Source: Candidatus Mediterraneibacter stercoripullorum
Lineage (GTDB): Bacteria > Bacillota > Clostridia > Lachnospirales > Lachnospiraceae
Length of the DNA stretch: 64,000 bases
NCBI GenBank assembly: GCA_019115765.1
Contig: DXCZ01000012.1
Coordinates: 1 to 64,000, forward strand
Reading direction: 5' to 3'
The notes beneath the pieces are model-generated. The model worked only from the letters and a program-made list of their open reading frames with translations, had not been told where the DNA came from and did no database searches. This document shows, one piece after another, positions 20,255 to 30,707 of this stretch (the first letter of the stretch is position 1; every line of letters starts with the position of its first letter). Position numbers and translations under genes: made by a program.

Positions 20255-20668
20255 TCAGCACTTCACAACACTGACCTGAGCCTCCTGATCTCCATTGAGT
20301 TCTACGCTTACGCTGAGCTTCCCGCTCAGGTTGGTGCTCATCTTTCCGGCGGAATTCCCATCGATCACCACTTCATATTCACTCTCAGGCTCCAGCTCAA
20401 GGGTAAACTGCACATCTCCTGCCGCCGAAACCGTAAATGCGATCTCATTCTCTGTCTGTCTGAAGTGTTCCACCGTGCTTCCCGGTACTGACTCATAGAC
20501 AAACATTCCGTTCTTCTCGAGTTTTGTTATCTCGGAAAATGTCTTTACCTTGTAAAGGTCTCCCTCAAACTCAAAATTATCCTTCTTCGTCTTGGACGAA
20601 AGGGAGTAATCTCCGAAGCTTAAGGTTCCGTCATCTTCCGCGCGCAATAACTCTTTCACAGCTGTCAT
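20255..20668 (-). CDS. conserved hypothetical protein, 137 aa, beta-rich
   Basis: Intact ORF with RBS in an otherwise empty interval; no family recognised with confidence. Confidence 0.65.
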   Translation of the reverse strand: MTAVKELLRAEDDGTLSFGDYSLSSKTKKDNFEFEGDLYKVKTFSEITKLEKNGMFVYESVPGSTVEHFRQTENEIAFTVSAAGDVQFTLELEPESEYEVVIDGNSAGKMSTNLSGKLSVSVELNGDQEAQVSVVKC

Positions 20669-20736
20669 TTTAATTTTCCTCCTAAGTATTTCTGCTTATG
20701 GCTATTATATAATAAAAAATTCTGATTTGCCACTGA

Positions 20737-23169
20737 TTATTTTACAATAAAATGGATCTCTTTCTTCACTGTTCCCGCTTCCACCTGATCGCCGGGCTTC
20801 ACCTCACCGTTAAGGATCGCCTCTGCCAGCTTATCTTCCAGTTCTGTCTGAAGAGCTCTTCTCAACGGTCTCGCTCCGTATTTCACATCGGTTCCTTTCT
20901 CCACGATCAGATTCTTCGCGGAATCCCGGAGAGTCAGTGTAATATCCATCTGATCCTTCAGCCGCTTTGTAAATCCGCGGCACATAAGTGAAACAATCTT
21001 CTTCATATGCGACTTCTCCAAAGCATGGAATACTATGATCTCATCGATCCGGTTCAGGAACTCCGGACGGAAGATCAGCTTCACCTCATTCATCACGTTC
21101 TGTTTCATTCTCTTATAATCGTCCGCCGGATCTTCCTTCACGGAAAATCCCAGTTTCTTCGGATCCACGATTGCCTTCGCACCTGCATTGGATGTCATGA
21201 TGATGACCGTATTGGAAAAGTCAACCTTCCTCCCCTGGGAATCTGTGATGTGTCCGTCGTCCAGCACCTGAAGCAGGATATTGAATACATCCGGATGGGC
21301 CTTCTCGATCTCATCGAACAGGATCACGGAATAGGGATGAGTCCTCACCTGATCACTGAGCTGTCCGCCCTCTTCATGTCCCACATAGCCCGGAGGAGAT
21401 CCGATCATCTTGGATACAGAATGTTTCTCCATGTACTCCGACATATCCACTCGTATCATGGACTCTTCATTTCCGAACAGCGCCTCAGCCAGCGCCTTGG
21501 AAAGCTCTGTCTTACCCACACCTGTAGGTCCCAGGAACAGGAAGGAACCGATAGGCCGCTTCGGGTCCTTCAGTCCCACGCGTCCACGCTTCACCGCACG
21601 GGCGACCGCACTGACTGCCTCGTCCTGTCCGACTACTCTCCTGTGCAGCTCACTCTCCAGCTTCTTCAGCCTCTCTGCGTCGCTCTGCGCGATCTTCTGG
21701 ACCGGGATCTTCGTCCAGGCAGCCACTACTTCCGCAATGTCATTCTCCGTGACGGACGGGTTGGCGGCGCTGCTCTTCTTCTCAAAACGCTTCTTCAGTC
21801 CGTCCACTTTCTGCTGTACACTATCCTGTTCCTTCTGGATCATGGAAGCCTCGGTAAAGTCTCCTCTGCGGACACTCTCTTCCTTCTGCTCCGCAAGTTC
21901 CTTCAAGGACTCCTCCAGGGCATTCAGATTGTCCGGCACCTTATATCCTCTCAGGCTGACAGCAGAACACGCCTCATCCAACACATCGATAGCCTTGTCC
22001 GGCAGATTTCTGTCTGTGATATAGCGCTCGGACAGCTGCACCGCACTTCTGATCGCCTCCTCCGAGACCGCCACACGGTGATGGGACTCATATCTGCCCT
22101 TCAGCCCTTCCAGTATCTCAATGCACTGCCCTCTGGTAGGTTCCTCCACAGAGACAGGCTGGAATCGGCGCTCCAGTGCAGCATCCTTCTCGATATATTT
22201 CCGGTATTCCGCTATGGTAGTCGCACCGATCAGCTGCAGTTCGCCCCTTGCAAGGGAGGGCTTCAGAATGTTGGAAGCATCGATGGCTCCCTCCGCGCCG
22301 CCTGCACCGATGACGGTGTGGATCTCATCCAGGAACAGGATAATATTTCCGGCTGCCTCTACTTCTGAGATCAGACCCTTCATCCGTTCCTCAAATTCCC
22401 CACGGTATTTTGATCCTGCGATCAGTCCCGGCAGATCCAGCGTATAGATTCTCTTATCCTTCATCATCTCCGGAACGATCCCTGAGGCAATCCGCTGGGC
22501 AAGCCCCTCCACGACTGCAGTCTTGCCAACGCCCGGTTCACCGACCAGGCAGGGATTGTTCTTCGTACGGCGGCTCAGCACCTGCATGAGACGGTACATC
22601 TCTTTCTCCCGGCCGATAACCGGATCCAGTTTTCCCTTCTCCGCGCGTTCCGTCATATCGGTACAGTACTGCTCCGTCATGGAAGACGCACCACGCATCT
22701 CATCCTGTACTTCCTCCTGATATTCCTTCGGATCTACTCCTGCGGCTGTCAGGATATCCTGAAGTATCTTCTGCAGACTGATGTTCAGTGTGATCAGGAT
22801 ACGGGCGGCAACACAGTCCACATCCCGGATTATGGAAAGGAGCAGATGTTCAGTTCCCACAGCGTCGGAATGAAAACGCACTGCTTCCTTCTCACTGTTT
22901 TCCAGAATATATTCAAATCTGGGGCTCTTCCCCGGTTTCCCGGCGCCCGGCCGGTCTCCCTCCGGAGCGATCAGCTCATCCATAAGGTGAAGGATCTTCT
23001 CCTCCTCCACTCCGTTCTGTGCCAGTACCTGTCCTGCCACACCGCTGTATTCCGCCCGAAGACCAAGCAGGAGATGTTCTGTCCCAACATAGGGGTGATT
23101 CATCTCCCGTGCTTTTCTGGAAGCATATTTCAAGGCTTCCCCTGCCTGTTTCGTATATGATAAACGCAT
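20737..23169 (-). CDS. clpC: ATP-dependent Clp protease ATP-binding subunit ClpC
   Basis: 810 aa; Clp_N repeats, two AAA+ domains ([26 protein letters not shown]), UVR-like middle region. Confidence 0.94.
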   Translation of the reverse strand: MRLSYTKQAGEALKYASRKAREMNHPYVGTEHLLLGLRAEYSGVAGQVLAQNGVEEEKILHLMDELIAPEGDRPGAGKPGKSPRFEYILENSEKEAVRFHSDAVGTEHLLLSIIRDVDCVAARILITLNISLQKILQDILTAAGVDPKEYQEEVQDEMRGASSMTEQYCTDMTERAEKGKLDPVIGREKEMYRLMQVLSRRTKNNPCLVGEPGVGKTAVVEGLAQRIASGIVPEMMKDKRIYTLDLPGLIAGSKYRGEFEERMKGLISEVEAAGNIILFLDEIHTVIGAGGAEGAIDASNILKPSLARGELQLIGATTIAEYRKYIEKDAALERRFQPVSVEEPTRGQCIEILEGLKGRYESHHRVAVSEEAIRSAVQLSERYITDRNLPDKAIDVLDEACSAVSLRGYKVPDNLNALEESLKELAEQKEESVRRGDFTEASMIQKEQDSVQQKVDGLKKRFEKKSSAANPSVTENDIAEVVAAWTKIPVQKIAQSDAERLKKLESELHRRVVGQDEAVSAVARAVKRGRVGLKDPKRPIGSFLFLGPTGVGKTELSKALAEALFGNEESMIRVDMSEYMEKHSVSKMIGSPPGYVGHEEGGQLSDQVRTHPYSVILFDEIEKAHPDVFNILLQVLDDGHITDSQGRKVDFSNTVIIMTSNAGAKAIVDPKKLGFSVKEDPADDYKRMKQNVMNEVKLIFRPEFLNRIDEIIVFHALEKSHMKKIVSLMCRGFTKRLKDQMDITLTLRDSAKNLIVEKGTDVKYGARPLRRALQTELEDKLAEAILNGEVKPGDQVEAGTVKKEIHFIVK

Positions 23170-23208
23170 AGATTCCTCCCTGTCTGTTTAATTGTCTTTC
23201 TCATCTTA

Positions 23209-23589
23209 TCATATCCCGGAGCTGTAATCATCAAAAATCTCGTCAACCAGGTCATGCACTTCCTGTCTGGTAATGTTCTTGCAGCATCCCCTGGCAAGAA
23301 CGATCCGCAGTTGTCTGCGCATCTCTTCCAATTCCTCTATCTTGTCAATGTCAAGAGAGATCACCGCTCCGCGTCTCTTATCCAGACTGATATATCCCTC
23401 CCTCTTCAGAACACTGTATGCCTTATTCACTGTATGCATGTTCACGCCGATGGTATCGGCAAGCTGGCGTACAGACGGCAGGGAATCCCCCTCACGGATC
23501 ACAGATGTAGCGATCCCGAGGATGATCTGGTTACAGAGCTGGACATAGATTGCCTCGTCACTGTTAAAGTCAACTTCTAAAAGAAGCAT
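23209..23589 (-). CDS. GntR family regulator (YtrA-like)
   Basis: MLLLEVDFNSDEAIYVQLCNQIILGIATSVIREGDSLPSVRQLADTIGVNMHTVNKAYSVLKREGYI. Confidence 0.85.
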   Translation of the reverse strand: MLLLEVDFNSDEAIYVQLCNQIILGIATSVIREGDSLPSVRQLADTIGVNMHTVNKAYSVLKREGYISLDKRRGAVISLDIDKIEELEEMRRQLRIVLARGCCKNITRQEVHDLVDEIFDDYSSGI

Positions 23590-23817
23590 ATATCCCTCCC
23601 CTTTCTCTGGTGTGTTATACATATAATAGCACAAAGAAGGGATTTTTCAAGTTTTTTCGCAGGGATGGGGTTTCAGATTGGACATGCTCGCATGTCCTCT
23701 TGGCTGGATAATTGACTCGACTTATTAGCTTGACTTATTAGTTTATTGGGGATGTGGGGATAAGTTATAGGAAAAGTAGATTTGTGCTGAAAAAGTTGTA
23801 GAATTGGAAAGCATACG

Positions 23818-24027
23818 CTATATTTTATCGAAAGACATCAGCTTCTTGATTACTTCTGTACCGGCTGCGATCACCCAGGCGAGGAGGGACTCTGTGCTGT
23901 CATGAAGGCCCGTAGTGAAACGCCGGCACTTAAGACGCGTCTTTTGCGTCTTTATGTGTCCGCTGCGTTTCACTCCGAGCGAGAGCGTGGCCGCCAGGAT
24001 AGCACAGAGTCCCCCCTCACCGGATGA
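23818..24027 (-). repeat. large nested palindromic element with a continuous frame on the minus strand; candidate interspersed repeat or structured RNA
   Basis: Outer arms 23886-23901/23998-24013, middle 23914-23922/23966-23974, inner 23932-23938/23946-23952; minus-strand frame open for 69 codons. Confidence 0.55.
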
Positions 24028-25374
24028 TCACTCCACCTTTTCTTTCTCTGCCCGAGGAAACTGCATTTCCATCCGGGTCCCTCTGCCGGGCACGCTGTCT
24101 ACTGTGACCTTGGCGCCGTGGAGCAGTGCGCCGTGTTTTACGATAGAGAGGCCCAGGCCGGTTCCTCCCCGTTCTTTCGAGTGGCTCTTATCCACCCGGT
24201 AGAAACGCTCGAAGATCCGCTCCTGGTGCTCTTTCGGGATTCCGATGCCGGTGTCGGAGACGGAGATCTTCGGTCCTTCCAGAGTATCTCCCACCCAGAT
24301 TGATACCCGTCCGCCTTCGTTATTATATTTTATGGCATTTTCGCATACATTGTAGATCATCTCGTCCAGGATCTGCCGGATACCGAAGTAGGTGACAGGC
24401 TCTCCGGTGACTTCCAGACGGACATTTTTCTGAGCTGCCTGGGGGGCCAGATGGCTGATGATCTCACGGGTAAGGTCGAAGAGATCTACATTTTCCTTTT
24501 CCAGTTCCACCGACTCTTCATCCAGCTTGGACAGCTTGATGATATCCTCTACAAGTGTGATCAGGCGTCGCGCTTCCTTGTAGATTCGTTCTGAGAAAAG
24601 CGGTATGTCAGCCGGACGTACCATGCCGTTCTTCATGATCTCTGCATATCCTGAGATCGAGGTCAGAGGCGTCTTCAGCTCATGGGAGACATTTGCAGAG
24701 AACTCCTTCCTCATGTTGGAGACAGCCTCCTTCTCCTTGTTCTGCCTGTCCATAGCTTCCAGAAGGGGCCCCAGCTCCTCGTATACATTATTATCAAGAG
24801 GATGCTCCAGATCAAGGGAGATGATCGGGCGGATGAGCCGCTTCGTCTGCCAGCTGGCAAGGATCATGGCAAGAATGATCATGAGCAGCGCGATACCGCC
24901 CACAACTGGCAGGACATCGATAGCGGTCTGCACCAGACTGTCCATGGATCTGGAGACACGGAGCACAGTCCCGTCATCCAGACGGATCGCATAGTAATAC
25001 AGCTCCTGACGGACTGTATGCGACATCCGGATGTCTTCACCTGTACCGGAAACCTCCGCCTCTTTCACCTCTTCTCTCGTACTGTGGTCATCCATCTCAT
25101 CCACATCACTGTCATTTACACCAGAGTCAAATAACACCTCTCCGTTGTCTCCGATCAGTGTGATGCGGATCTGGCTGTCCACCTGGCTCATCTCCTCCAG
25201 GTAATCAGACCCGGAAATATTGATGGCCGCACTGATATATATAGCTTCCTGCCGAACCTCTGCCTCCAGAAGAGACAGATTTCTTCTATATAAAAATATG
25301 GATATGATGGCGTAAAAGAGTATGAAAGTGACCCCAAGGATCAGCATCATACTCTTCTGTATCTTCTTTCTCAT
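24028..25374 (-). CDS. phoR: phosphate-regulon sensor histidine kinase
   Basis: 448 aa; FSANVSHELKTPLTSISGYAEIM, NAIKYN, DTGIGIPKEHQERIFERFYRVDKSHSKERGGTGLGL; downstream of pst-phoU-phoP. Confidence 0.88.
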   Translation of the reverse strand: MRKKIQKSMMLILGVTFILFYAIISIFLYRRNLSLLEAEVRQEAIYISAAINISGSDYLEEMSQVDSQIRITLIGDNGEVLFDSGVNDSDVDEMDDHSTREEVKEAEVSGTGEDIRMSHTVRQELYYYAIRLDDGTVLRVSRSMDSLVQTAIDVLPVVGGIALLMIILAMILASWQTKRLIRPIISLDLEHPLDNNVYEELGPLLEAMDRQNKEKEAVSNMRKEFSANVSHELKTPLTSISGYAEIMKNGMVRPADIPLFSERIYKEARRLITLVEDIIKLSKLDEESVELEKENVDLFDLTREIISHLAPQAAQKNVRLEVTGEPVTYFGIRQILDEMIYNVCENAIKYNNEGGRVSIWVGDTLEGPKISVSDTGIGIPKEHQERIFERFYRVDKSHSKERGGTGLGLSIVKHGALLHGAKVTVDSVPGRGTRMEMQFPRAEKEKVE

Positions 25375-26045
25375 GCGCTTCCCCCTACGCGGTAACCGAC
25401 GCCCCGGACAGTCTGGATCAGATCTCCATGCTCGCCCAGCTTCTGTCTGAGGGTACGGATATGTACGTCTACGGTACGGGTCTCTCCGTCGAAATCATAG
25501 CCCCAGATCTCTGTGAGGAGCTGATCTCTGGTGAGGACGATTCCCTGGTTGCGCATCAGTTTTTCCAGCAGTTCAAATTCCTTGAGGGTAAGGGAAACCT
25601 CTTTTCCCTCTACCGTAACTTCATGTTTTTTCACATTGACATGGACGCCTGATATGTCCATGTCCATCCTGTCTTCCACTTTTCCAGCACGCCGCATGAC
25701 TGCCTTGATCCTCGACACAAGCTCCATCATGCCGAAAGGTTTCGTGACATAGTCATCGGCTCCGGAATCCAGGCCCACGACCTTGTCATATTCCGATCCT
25801 TTTGCAGTCACCATGATGACCGGAATATCCTTTGTCTTCTGGGAAGACTTCAGCTTTTTCAGAAGTTCCAGCCCGTCATCACCGGGGAGCATGATATCTA
25901 GCAAAATAAGCTCCGGCGTATCAAATGCCAAAGCTTCCATAAAGGCGGCTCCGTCTGCAAAGCCTCTGGCCTTGAGTCCGGTCGTTTCCAGTGTATATAT
26001 GACAAGTTCGCGGATGTTGTCATCATCTTCCACGCAAAATATCAT
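25371..26045 (-). CDS. phoP: OmpR/PhoB-type response regulator
   Basis: Start at MIFCVEDDDNIRELV with RBS aaggag; winged-helix C-terminus. Confidence 0.88.
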   Translation of the reverse strand: MIFCVEDDDNIRELVIYTLETTGLKARGFADGAAFMEALAFDTPELILLDIMLPGDDGLELLKKLKSSQKTKDIPVIMVTAKGSEYDKVVGLDSGADDYVTKPFGMMELVSRIKAVMRRAGKVEDRMDMDISGVHVNVKKHEVTVEGKEVSLTLKEFELLEKLMRNQGIVLTRDQLLTEIWGYDFDGETRTVDVHIRTLRQKLGEHGDLIQTVRGVGYRVGGSA

Positions 26046-26163
26046 TTCAAAGCTCTCCTTATCGTATCTCTTATTCCTGTCAGCCATACTCATACGGACT
26101 GTCGAAGGCCGGCGTATATACATACGCCGGCCTTCCGGCTGCCATGAGTCCGTATTATCTTAA

Positions 26164-26832
26164 TTAACCCTCGTGGATGACCGCGCTGTCCTTGTGAACG
26201 CCGGTGATCGAGAATTCCACCCACTCAGCAATATTGGTAGCATGGTCTCCAATTCTCTCGAGATATTTGGTAACCATGATCAGATCGAAGATCCTTCTTC
26301 CGTTCTGCCCCTTTTCCTCTTTGATGAAGTCGATCATCTCATCTCTGACTTCGTCAAAATACGCGTCAATGGCATCATCCGCCTCCATGACACTCTTTGC
26401 CAGTTCAAGATCCTTATTTACATATGCGGTCACACTGTTGCGCACCATCTTGCTCACTTCGGATGCCATGGTTCCGATTACATGGATAACGTCTGCTGCG
26501 CTCTCTCCCTTGGATGTAATGATGATCTCAGCAATATCGGATGTCTGATCGCCAATCCTCTCCATATCCGTGATCATTTTCAGCGCTGCTGAAATTCTGC
26601 GGAGATCCTTGGCTACCGGCTGCTGCTGAAGAAGAAGTTTCAGGCAGAGACGCTCGATGTCTTTTTCAATCTGATCGATCTCCTCATCTTCTTCAATAAT
26701 AATCTTTGCCTGTTCAACACTGCCGTCCTTCAGAGCCTGCGTTGCCTTAGCAATAGCTGTCTCGCAGAGCTCTCCCATATGTGTAAGCTGCTCATCCAGA
26801 CGATGAAGCTGTTCGTCAAATTTATTACGCAT
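26164..26832 (-). CDS. phoU: phosphate signalling protein PhoU
   Basis: 222 aa; PhoU repeats (MERIGDQTSDIAEI, LERIGDHATNIAEW). Confidence 0.95.
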   Translation of the reverse strand: MRNKFDEQLHRLDEQLTHMGELCETAIAKATQALKDGSVEQAKIIIEEDEEIDQIEKDIERLCLKLLLQQQPVAKDLRRISAALKMITDMERIGDQTSDIAEIIITSKGESAADVIHVIGTMASEVSKMVRNSVTAYVNKDLELAKSVMEADDAIDAYFDEVRDEMIDFIKEEKGQNGRRIFDLIMVTKYLERIGDHATNIAEWVEFSITGVHKDSAVIHEG

Positions 26833-26835
26833 GAT

Positions 26836-27585
26836 TTAACCGAACCTCCCTGTGATATAATCTTCTGTCCTCTTATCGGACGGGATGGAGAACAACTTCT
26901 CCGTATCATTGTACTCAACCACTTCTCCCAGGAGGAAGAAAGCTGTGTTATCGGAAACACGTACTGCCTGCTGCATGTTATGTGTTACCATGACAATAGT
27001 ATAGTCCTTTTTCAGTTCCATCGCAAGGTCCTCGATCTTGGATGTGGAAATCGGATCCAGAGCGGATGTAGGCTCATCCATCAGCAGGACTTCCGGTTCT
27101 ACCGCAAGAGCTCTTGCGATACAGAGTCTCTGCTGCTGTCCGCCTGACATTCCAAGCGCGCTCGTCTTCAGACGATCCTTGCACTCATCCCAGATCGCCG
27201 CGTTGCGCAGTGACCTCTCGACAATATCATCCAGCTTTGCTTTCGAGCGGATACCGTGGGTTCTCGGTCCGTACGCGATGTTGTCGTAGATACTCATGGG
27301 GAACGGATTAGGTTTCTGGAATACCATTCCCACACGCTTTCTTAACATATTTACGTCCATGCCCTTGAAAATATTCTGGCCGTCCAGAAGGATCTCCCCG
27401 TCGATGCGGCAGCCTTCCACAAGGTCGTTCATCCGGTTGATGGACTTCAGGAGAGTTGATTTACCACATCCGGAAGGTCCGATAAATGCGGTGATCTTAT
27501 TTGGTTCGATCTCAAGATTTACATTTTTGAGGGCTTTGAAATCGCCGTAATATAAATCAAGATTCTTGATACTAATCTTAGACAT
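26836..27585 (-). CDS. pstB: phosphate ABC transporter ATP-binding protein
   Basis: [46 protein letters not shown]. Confidence 0.96.
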   Translation of the reverse strand: MSKISIKNLDLYYGDFKALKNVNLEIEPNKITAFIGPSGCGKSTLLKSINRMNDLVEGCRIDGEILLDGQNIFKGMDVNMLRKRVGMVFQKPNPFPMSIYDNIAYGPRTHGIRSKAKLDDIVERSLRNAAIWDECKDRLKTSALGMSGGQQQRLCIARALAVEPEVLLMDEPTSALDPISTSKIEDLAMELKKDYTIVMVTHNMQQAVRVSDNTAFFLLGEVVEYNDTEKLFSIPSDKRTEDYITGRFG

Positions 27586-27669
27586 TTCCTTTCCCTTTCT
27601 CATTTTCATCGATTGGGGACGTAGTGAAATCTAATTTGAGTACGTCCCCTTTCACAGTTTTTTCACATT

Positions 27670-28530
27670 TTATGCTTTTGTAAGTTTTCTTGCAATGAAG
27701 CTTGACAATGCATTGATACCTACAACAAGTACGAGCAGGATAACTGCCGTCGCATATGCCTGATTCATATAAAGTCCTTCGCTGGACAGTGTATACATAT
27801 GAAGTGCCAGTGTACGTCCGGATCCCATAATGCTGTCCGGAATCTGTGCAACTGTACCTGACGTATACATCAGAGCTGCTGTCTCGCCGACGATACGGCC
27901 GATTGCCAGGATGACACCTGCCAGGACGCCCGGGATAGCGGACGGAAGGACGATGCGGAACACGGTACGCAGCTTGCCTGCGCCCAGTCCGAAGCTTCCT
28001 TCACGGTAGGAATCCGGCACGGCTTTCAGGGCCTCCTCTGTATTTCTCATGATCAGAGGAAGGATCATGATCGCCATTGTAAATGCACCTGCCAGAAGGG
28101 AGAATCCCCACCCCAGCGCGTTAACGAAGAGCAGCATACCGAACAGACCGTATACGATGGACGGAATACCCTGAAGCGTCTCTGTCGTCAGACGGATGAT
28201 CTCTACAAATTTATTTCCTCTTGGCGCATATTCCACAAGGAAGACAGCGGAAAAGATTCCGAAAGGAACTGCGATCACCAGGGATAATAATGTCATAATA
28301 ATGGTATTCACAAGTGCGGGCACTACCGACGCATTTTCAGAAGTATACTCCAGCGAGAAAAGGGACGGTGTGATGTGCGGAACTCCATTGATCAGGATAT
28401 ATGCGATCAGGAAGATCAGCACGGCAAATGTGATGATAGCTGACAGCATCACGAGCAGCATCACGATGAATGAGCCCGGATGTTTCAGATAGGTTCGGAA
28501 CTTGTCACCGATTGTCGTTTTATTACTCAT
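27670..28530 (-). CDS. pstA: phosphate ABC transporter permease PstA
   Basis: 286 aa; permease motif; context. Confidence 0.93.
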   Translation of the reverse strand: MSNKTTIGDKFRTYLKHPGSFIVMLLVMLSAIITFAVLIFLIAYILINGVPHITPSLFSLEYTSENASVVPALVNTIIMTLLSLVIAVPFGIFSAVFLVEYAPRGNKFVEIIRLTTETLQGIPSIVYGLFGMLLFVNALGWGFSLLAGAFTMAIMILPLIMRNTEEALKAVPDSYREGSFGLGAGKLRTVFRIVLPSAIPGVLAGVILAIGRIVGETAALMYTSGTVAQIPDSIMGSGRTLALHMYTLSSEGLYMNQAYATAVILLVLVVGINALSSFIARKLTKA

Positions 28531-29416
28531 GATCTGTCCCCCTCTTTAACACTGCTACACATAAGTTGATGATCAGGATAAATACAAAGAGAACAACTCC
28601 TGTTGCGATCAGCGCCTCACGGTGCAGGCCTGTAGCATATCCCATTTCAATTACGATATTTCCGGTCAGGGTACGGATTCCCTGGAGGATACTGCCTGTA
28701 AGGCGGGCCTGGTTTCCAACGATCATGATCACGGCCATGGTCTCACCGATAGCACGGCCGATCCCCAGGACGATTCCCGTGATCACACCGGACTTGGCAG
28801 CCGGGATGATGACACGGAAGATACTTCTCTCTTTTGTTGCTCCCAGTGCAAGAGATCCTTCATAATAATGAGAAGGAACCGCGCGCATGGCGCTCTCTGT
28901 TGTTCCGATGATCGTAGGCAGGATCATCATTCCAAGGATGATGGAAGCAGTCAGGATGCTGTTTCCGTTTCCCGCATTCTTCACGATACCAGCTGCATGC
29001 AGCGACTCACCCAGGCTGCGGATCAGCGGAACCACGATCACCATACCGAAGAAACCGTAGATAACGGAAGGAATTCCGGCCAGCAGCTCGGTAGCTGCCT
29101 TCAGTGGTTTATAAATCTGCTTCGGACAGTACATTGCCATAAATACTGAAGTCAGGATCCCGATCGGCACTCCGAATATGATCGCGCCGGCCGTCACATA
29201 AAGGCTTCCTACGATCATCGGAAGGATACCGTACTGGTCACTGCCCGGACGCCAGATATCTCCGGTAATAAATTTAATAAATCCAATCTCTCTCATTGCA
29301 GGGATACCATTTGCAAAAAGGAAGATGCAAATGAGCGCTACCGCCAGCACAGAGGCACATGCGGCCACGAAAAACACTCCCTGCATGAATTTTTCAGTCC
29401 ATGCTTTTGATTTCAT
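28523..29416 (-). CDS. pstC: phosphate ABC transporter permease PstC
   Basis: 297 aa; AIGETMAVIMIVGN; context. Confidence 0.93.
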   Translation of the reverse strand: MKSKAWTEKFMQGVFFVAACASVLAVALICIFLFANGIPAMREIGFIKFITGDIWRPGSDQYGILPMIVGSLYVTAGAIIFGVPIGILTSVFMAMYCPKQIYKPLKAATELLAGIPSVIYGFFGMVIVVPLIRSLGESLHAAGIVKNAGNGNSILTASIILGMMILPTIIGTTESAMRAVPSHYYEGSLALGATKERSIFRVIIPAAKSGVITGIVLGIGRAIGETMAVIMIVGNQARLTGSILQGIRTLTGNIVIEMGYATGLHREALIATGVVLFVFILIINLCVAVLKRGTDHE

Positions 29417-29534
29417 TTTTTCCTCCTAATGAGCCGGGAAGACATGTTCTATCTGCCCGGCTCATACATTCAAAGCGGAAATCTTTTCATTTGAAAATTT
29501 TTCTGCATCGTACTCTCAGTCCGTATCGGTCTGA

Positions 29535-30458
29535 TTAGATTGCATCCCATGTTGTAACATCGCCCATGTAGATGGATTTTACCTGATCAACAGACAGATC
29601 ATCTGTCGGGTTGTTCTGGTTAACGATAACCGCAATACCATCTGTAGCGATAACAGTTCCGTCAAGCTCAGCAGCCTCGTCATCCTTCAGTTCTCTGGAT
29701 GCCATACCGATGTCATAGCTTCCCTCGATCGTAGATGTCATACCTGTTGTAGAATCAGATGTCTGAAGCTCGATGTTGGCGTTTGCGTTTACTGATTTAT
29801 AAGCCTCGATCAGTTTCTCCATCAGCGGAGACACTGAAGAAGATCCTCCGACTACACAGCTGCCTTCCGGAGCGCTTCCTGAATAAGCCTGTACATCAGA
29901 TACCGGGATATATCCCTCGTCAGCAACAACCTGCTGTCCTTCCTGGCTCATGATAAAGCTCATGAAGTCTGTTGCAACTGCATTGTCAGCGCCTTTCTTC
30001 ATAGCAACGTTGAACGGTCTGGATACTTTATAAGAACCATTCTCGATGTTTTCTGCTGTAGCATCAGCCCCGTCAATCTTCACTGCTTTTACCATTGACT
30101 CATCCAGAGATCCAAGAGATATGTATCCGATCGCATACTCATTCTCAGATACAGTAGTCATCATAACGGATGTGTTGTTTGTGATCTGCGCGTCAAGTGT
30201 TGTCATGTCGTTGTCATTCTCATCAACAACACCGAACAGCTCTGTGAAGGCTCCTCTTGTTCCTGAACCTTCCTCACGTGAAACAACTGTGATTGTGCTT
30301 GCTGCGTCCCAGGAGCCTTCTGCTTCTGTTCCCGCATCACTTTCCGCGTTCGCATCGTTTCCTGTGTTTGCATCATCTCCGCTGCTTCCGCATCCAACCG
30401 CTGCAACTGCCATCATGCTTACTACAGATACGATTGCGATAAACTTTTTCATCTTCAT
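29535..30458 (-). CDS. pstS: phosphate-binding lipoprotein PstS with swapped (circularly permuted) half order
   Basis: Lipobox-like VAAVGCG; begins with ITVVSREEGSGTRGAF and ends with GGSSSVSPLMEKLIEAY...IYMGDVTTWDAI. Confidence 0.88.
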   Translation of the reverse strand: MKMKKFIAIVSVVSMMAVAAVGCGSSGDDANTGNDANAESDAGTEAEGSWDAASTITVVSREEGSGTRGAFTELFGVVDENDNDMTTLDAQITNNTSVMMTTVSENEYAIGYISLGSLDESMVKAVKIDGADATAENIENGSYKVSRPFNVAMKKGADNAVATDFMSFIMSQEGQQVVADEGYIPVSDVQAYSGSAPEGSCVVGGSSSVSPLMEKLIEAYKSVNANANIELQTSDSTTGMTSTIEGSYDIGMASRELKDDEAAELDGTVIATDGIAVIVNQNNPTDDLSVDQVKSIYMGDVTTWDAI

Positions 30459-30534
30459 TTTTCATAATCTCCTTTTTTTCAATTGCGATTATTTTGTGTC
30501 TTTCCTTAGCACGTTATTCATCTTAAAAGAGAAA

Positions 30535-30574
30535 TGTTAAATGTAAAATCAAGAGTATGTTAAATCTATGTAAA
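30535..30574 (-). promoter_or_regulatory. PHO-box-like direct repeats upstream of pstS
   Basis: Plus-strand TGTTAA 30535, TGTAAA 30542, TGTTAA 30558, TGTAAA 30569; the last two are 11 bp apart (minus strand TTTACA-N5-TTAACA). Confidence 0.6.
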
Positions 30575-30583
30575 GTCCGAAAA

Positions 30584-30619
30584 AGCCTGGATTTATGCCG
30601 TTTTGCACAAATCCAGGCT
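30584..30619 (-). terminator. terminator of the phnWX transcript
   Basis: AGCCTGGATTT...AAATCCAGGCT followed by TTTTTC on the minus strand. Confidence 0.8.
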
Positions 30620-30707
30620 GCATTTTCCATATGATATCAGTGGAAATAACTCCCATTTTTACATTTTCTCCATGATCCGGCCGTTTCTCCCTGTGATCCT
30701 GCTGTAC

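Noticed and set aside
21007-22368. 453-aa plus-strand ORF
   Set aside because: Shadow ORF antisense to clpC, whose motifs are unambiguous.
23818-24030. phoR stop-codon readthrough or TGA-encoded selenocysteine extending into the 69-codon frame
   Set aside because: PhoR ends at the expected place; no Sec context or SECIS recognised. The open frame is more simply explained by the repeat element itself.
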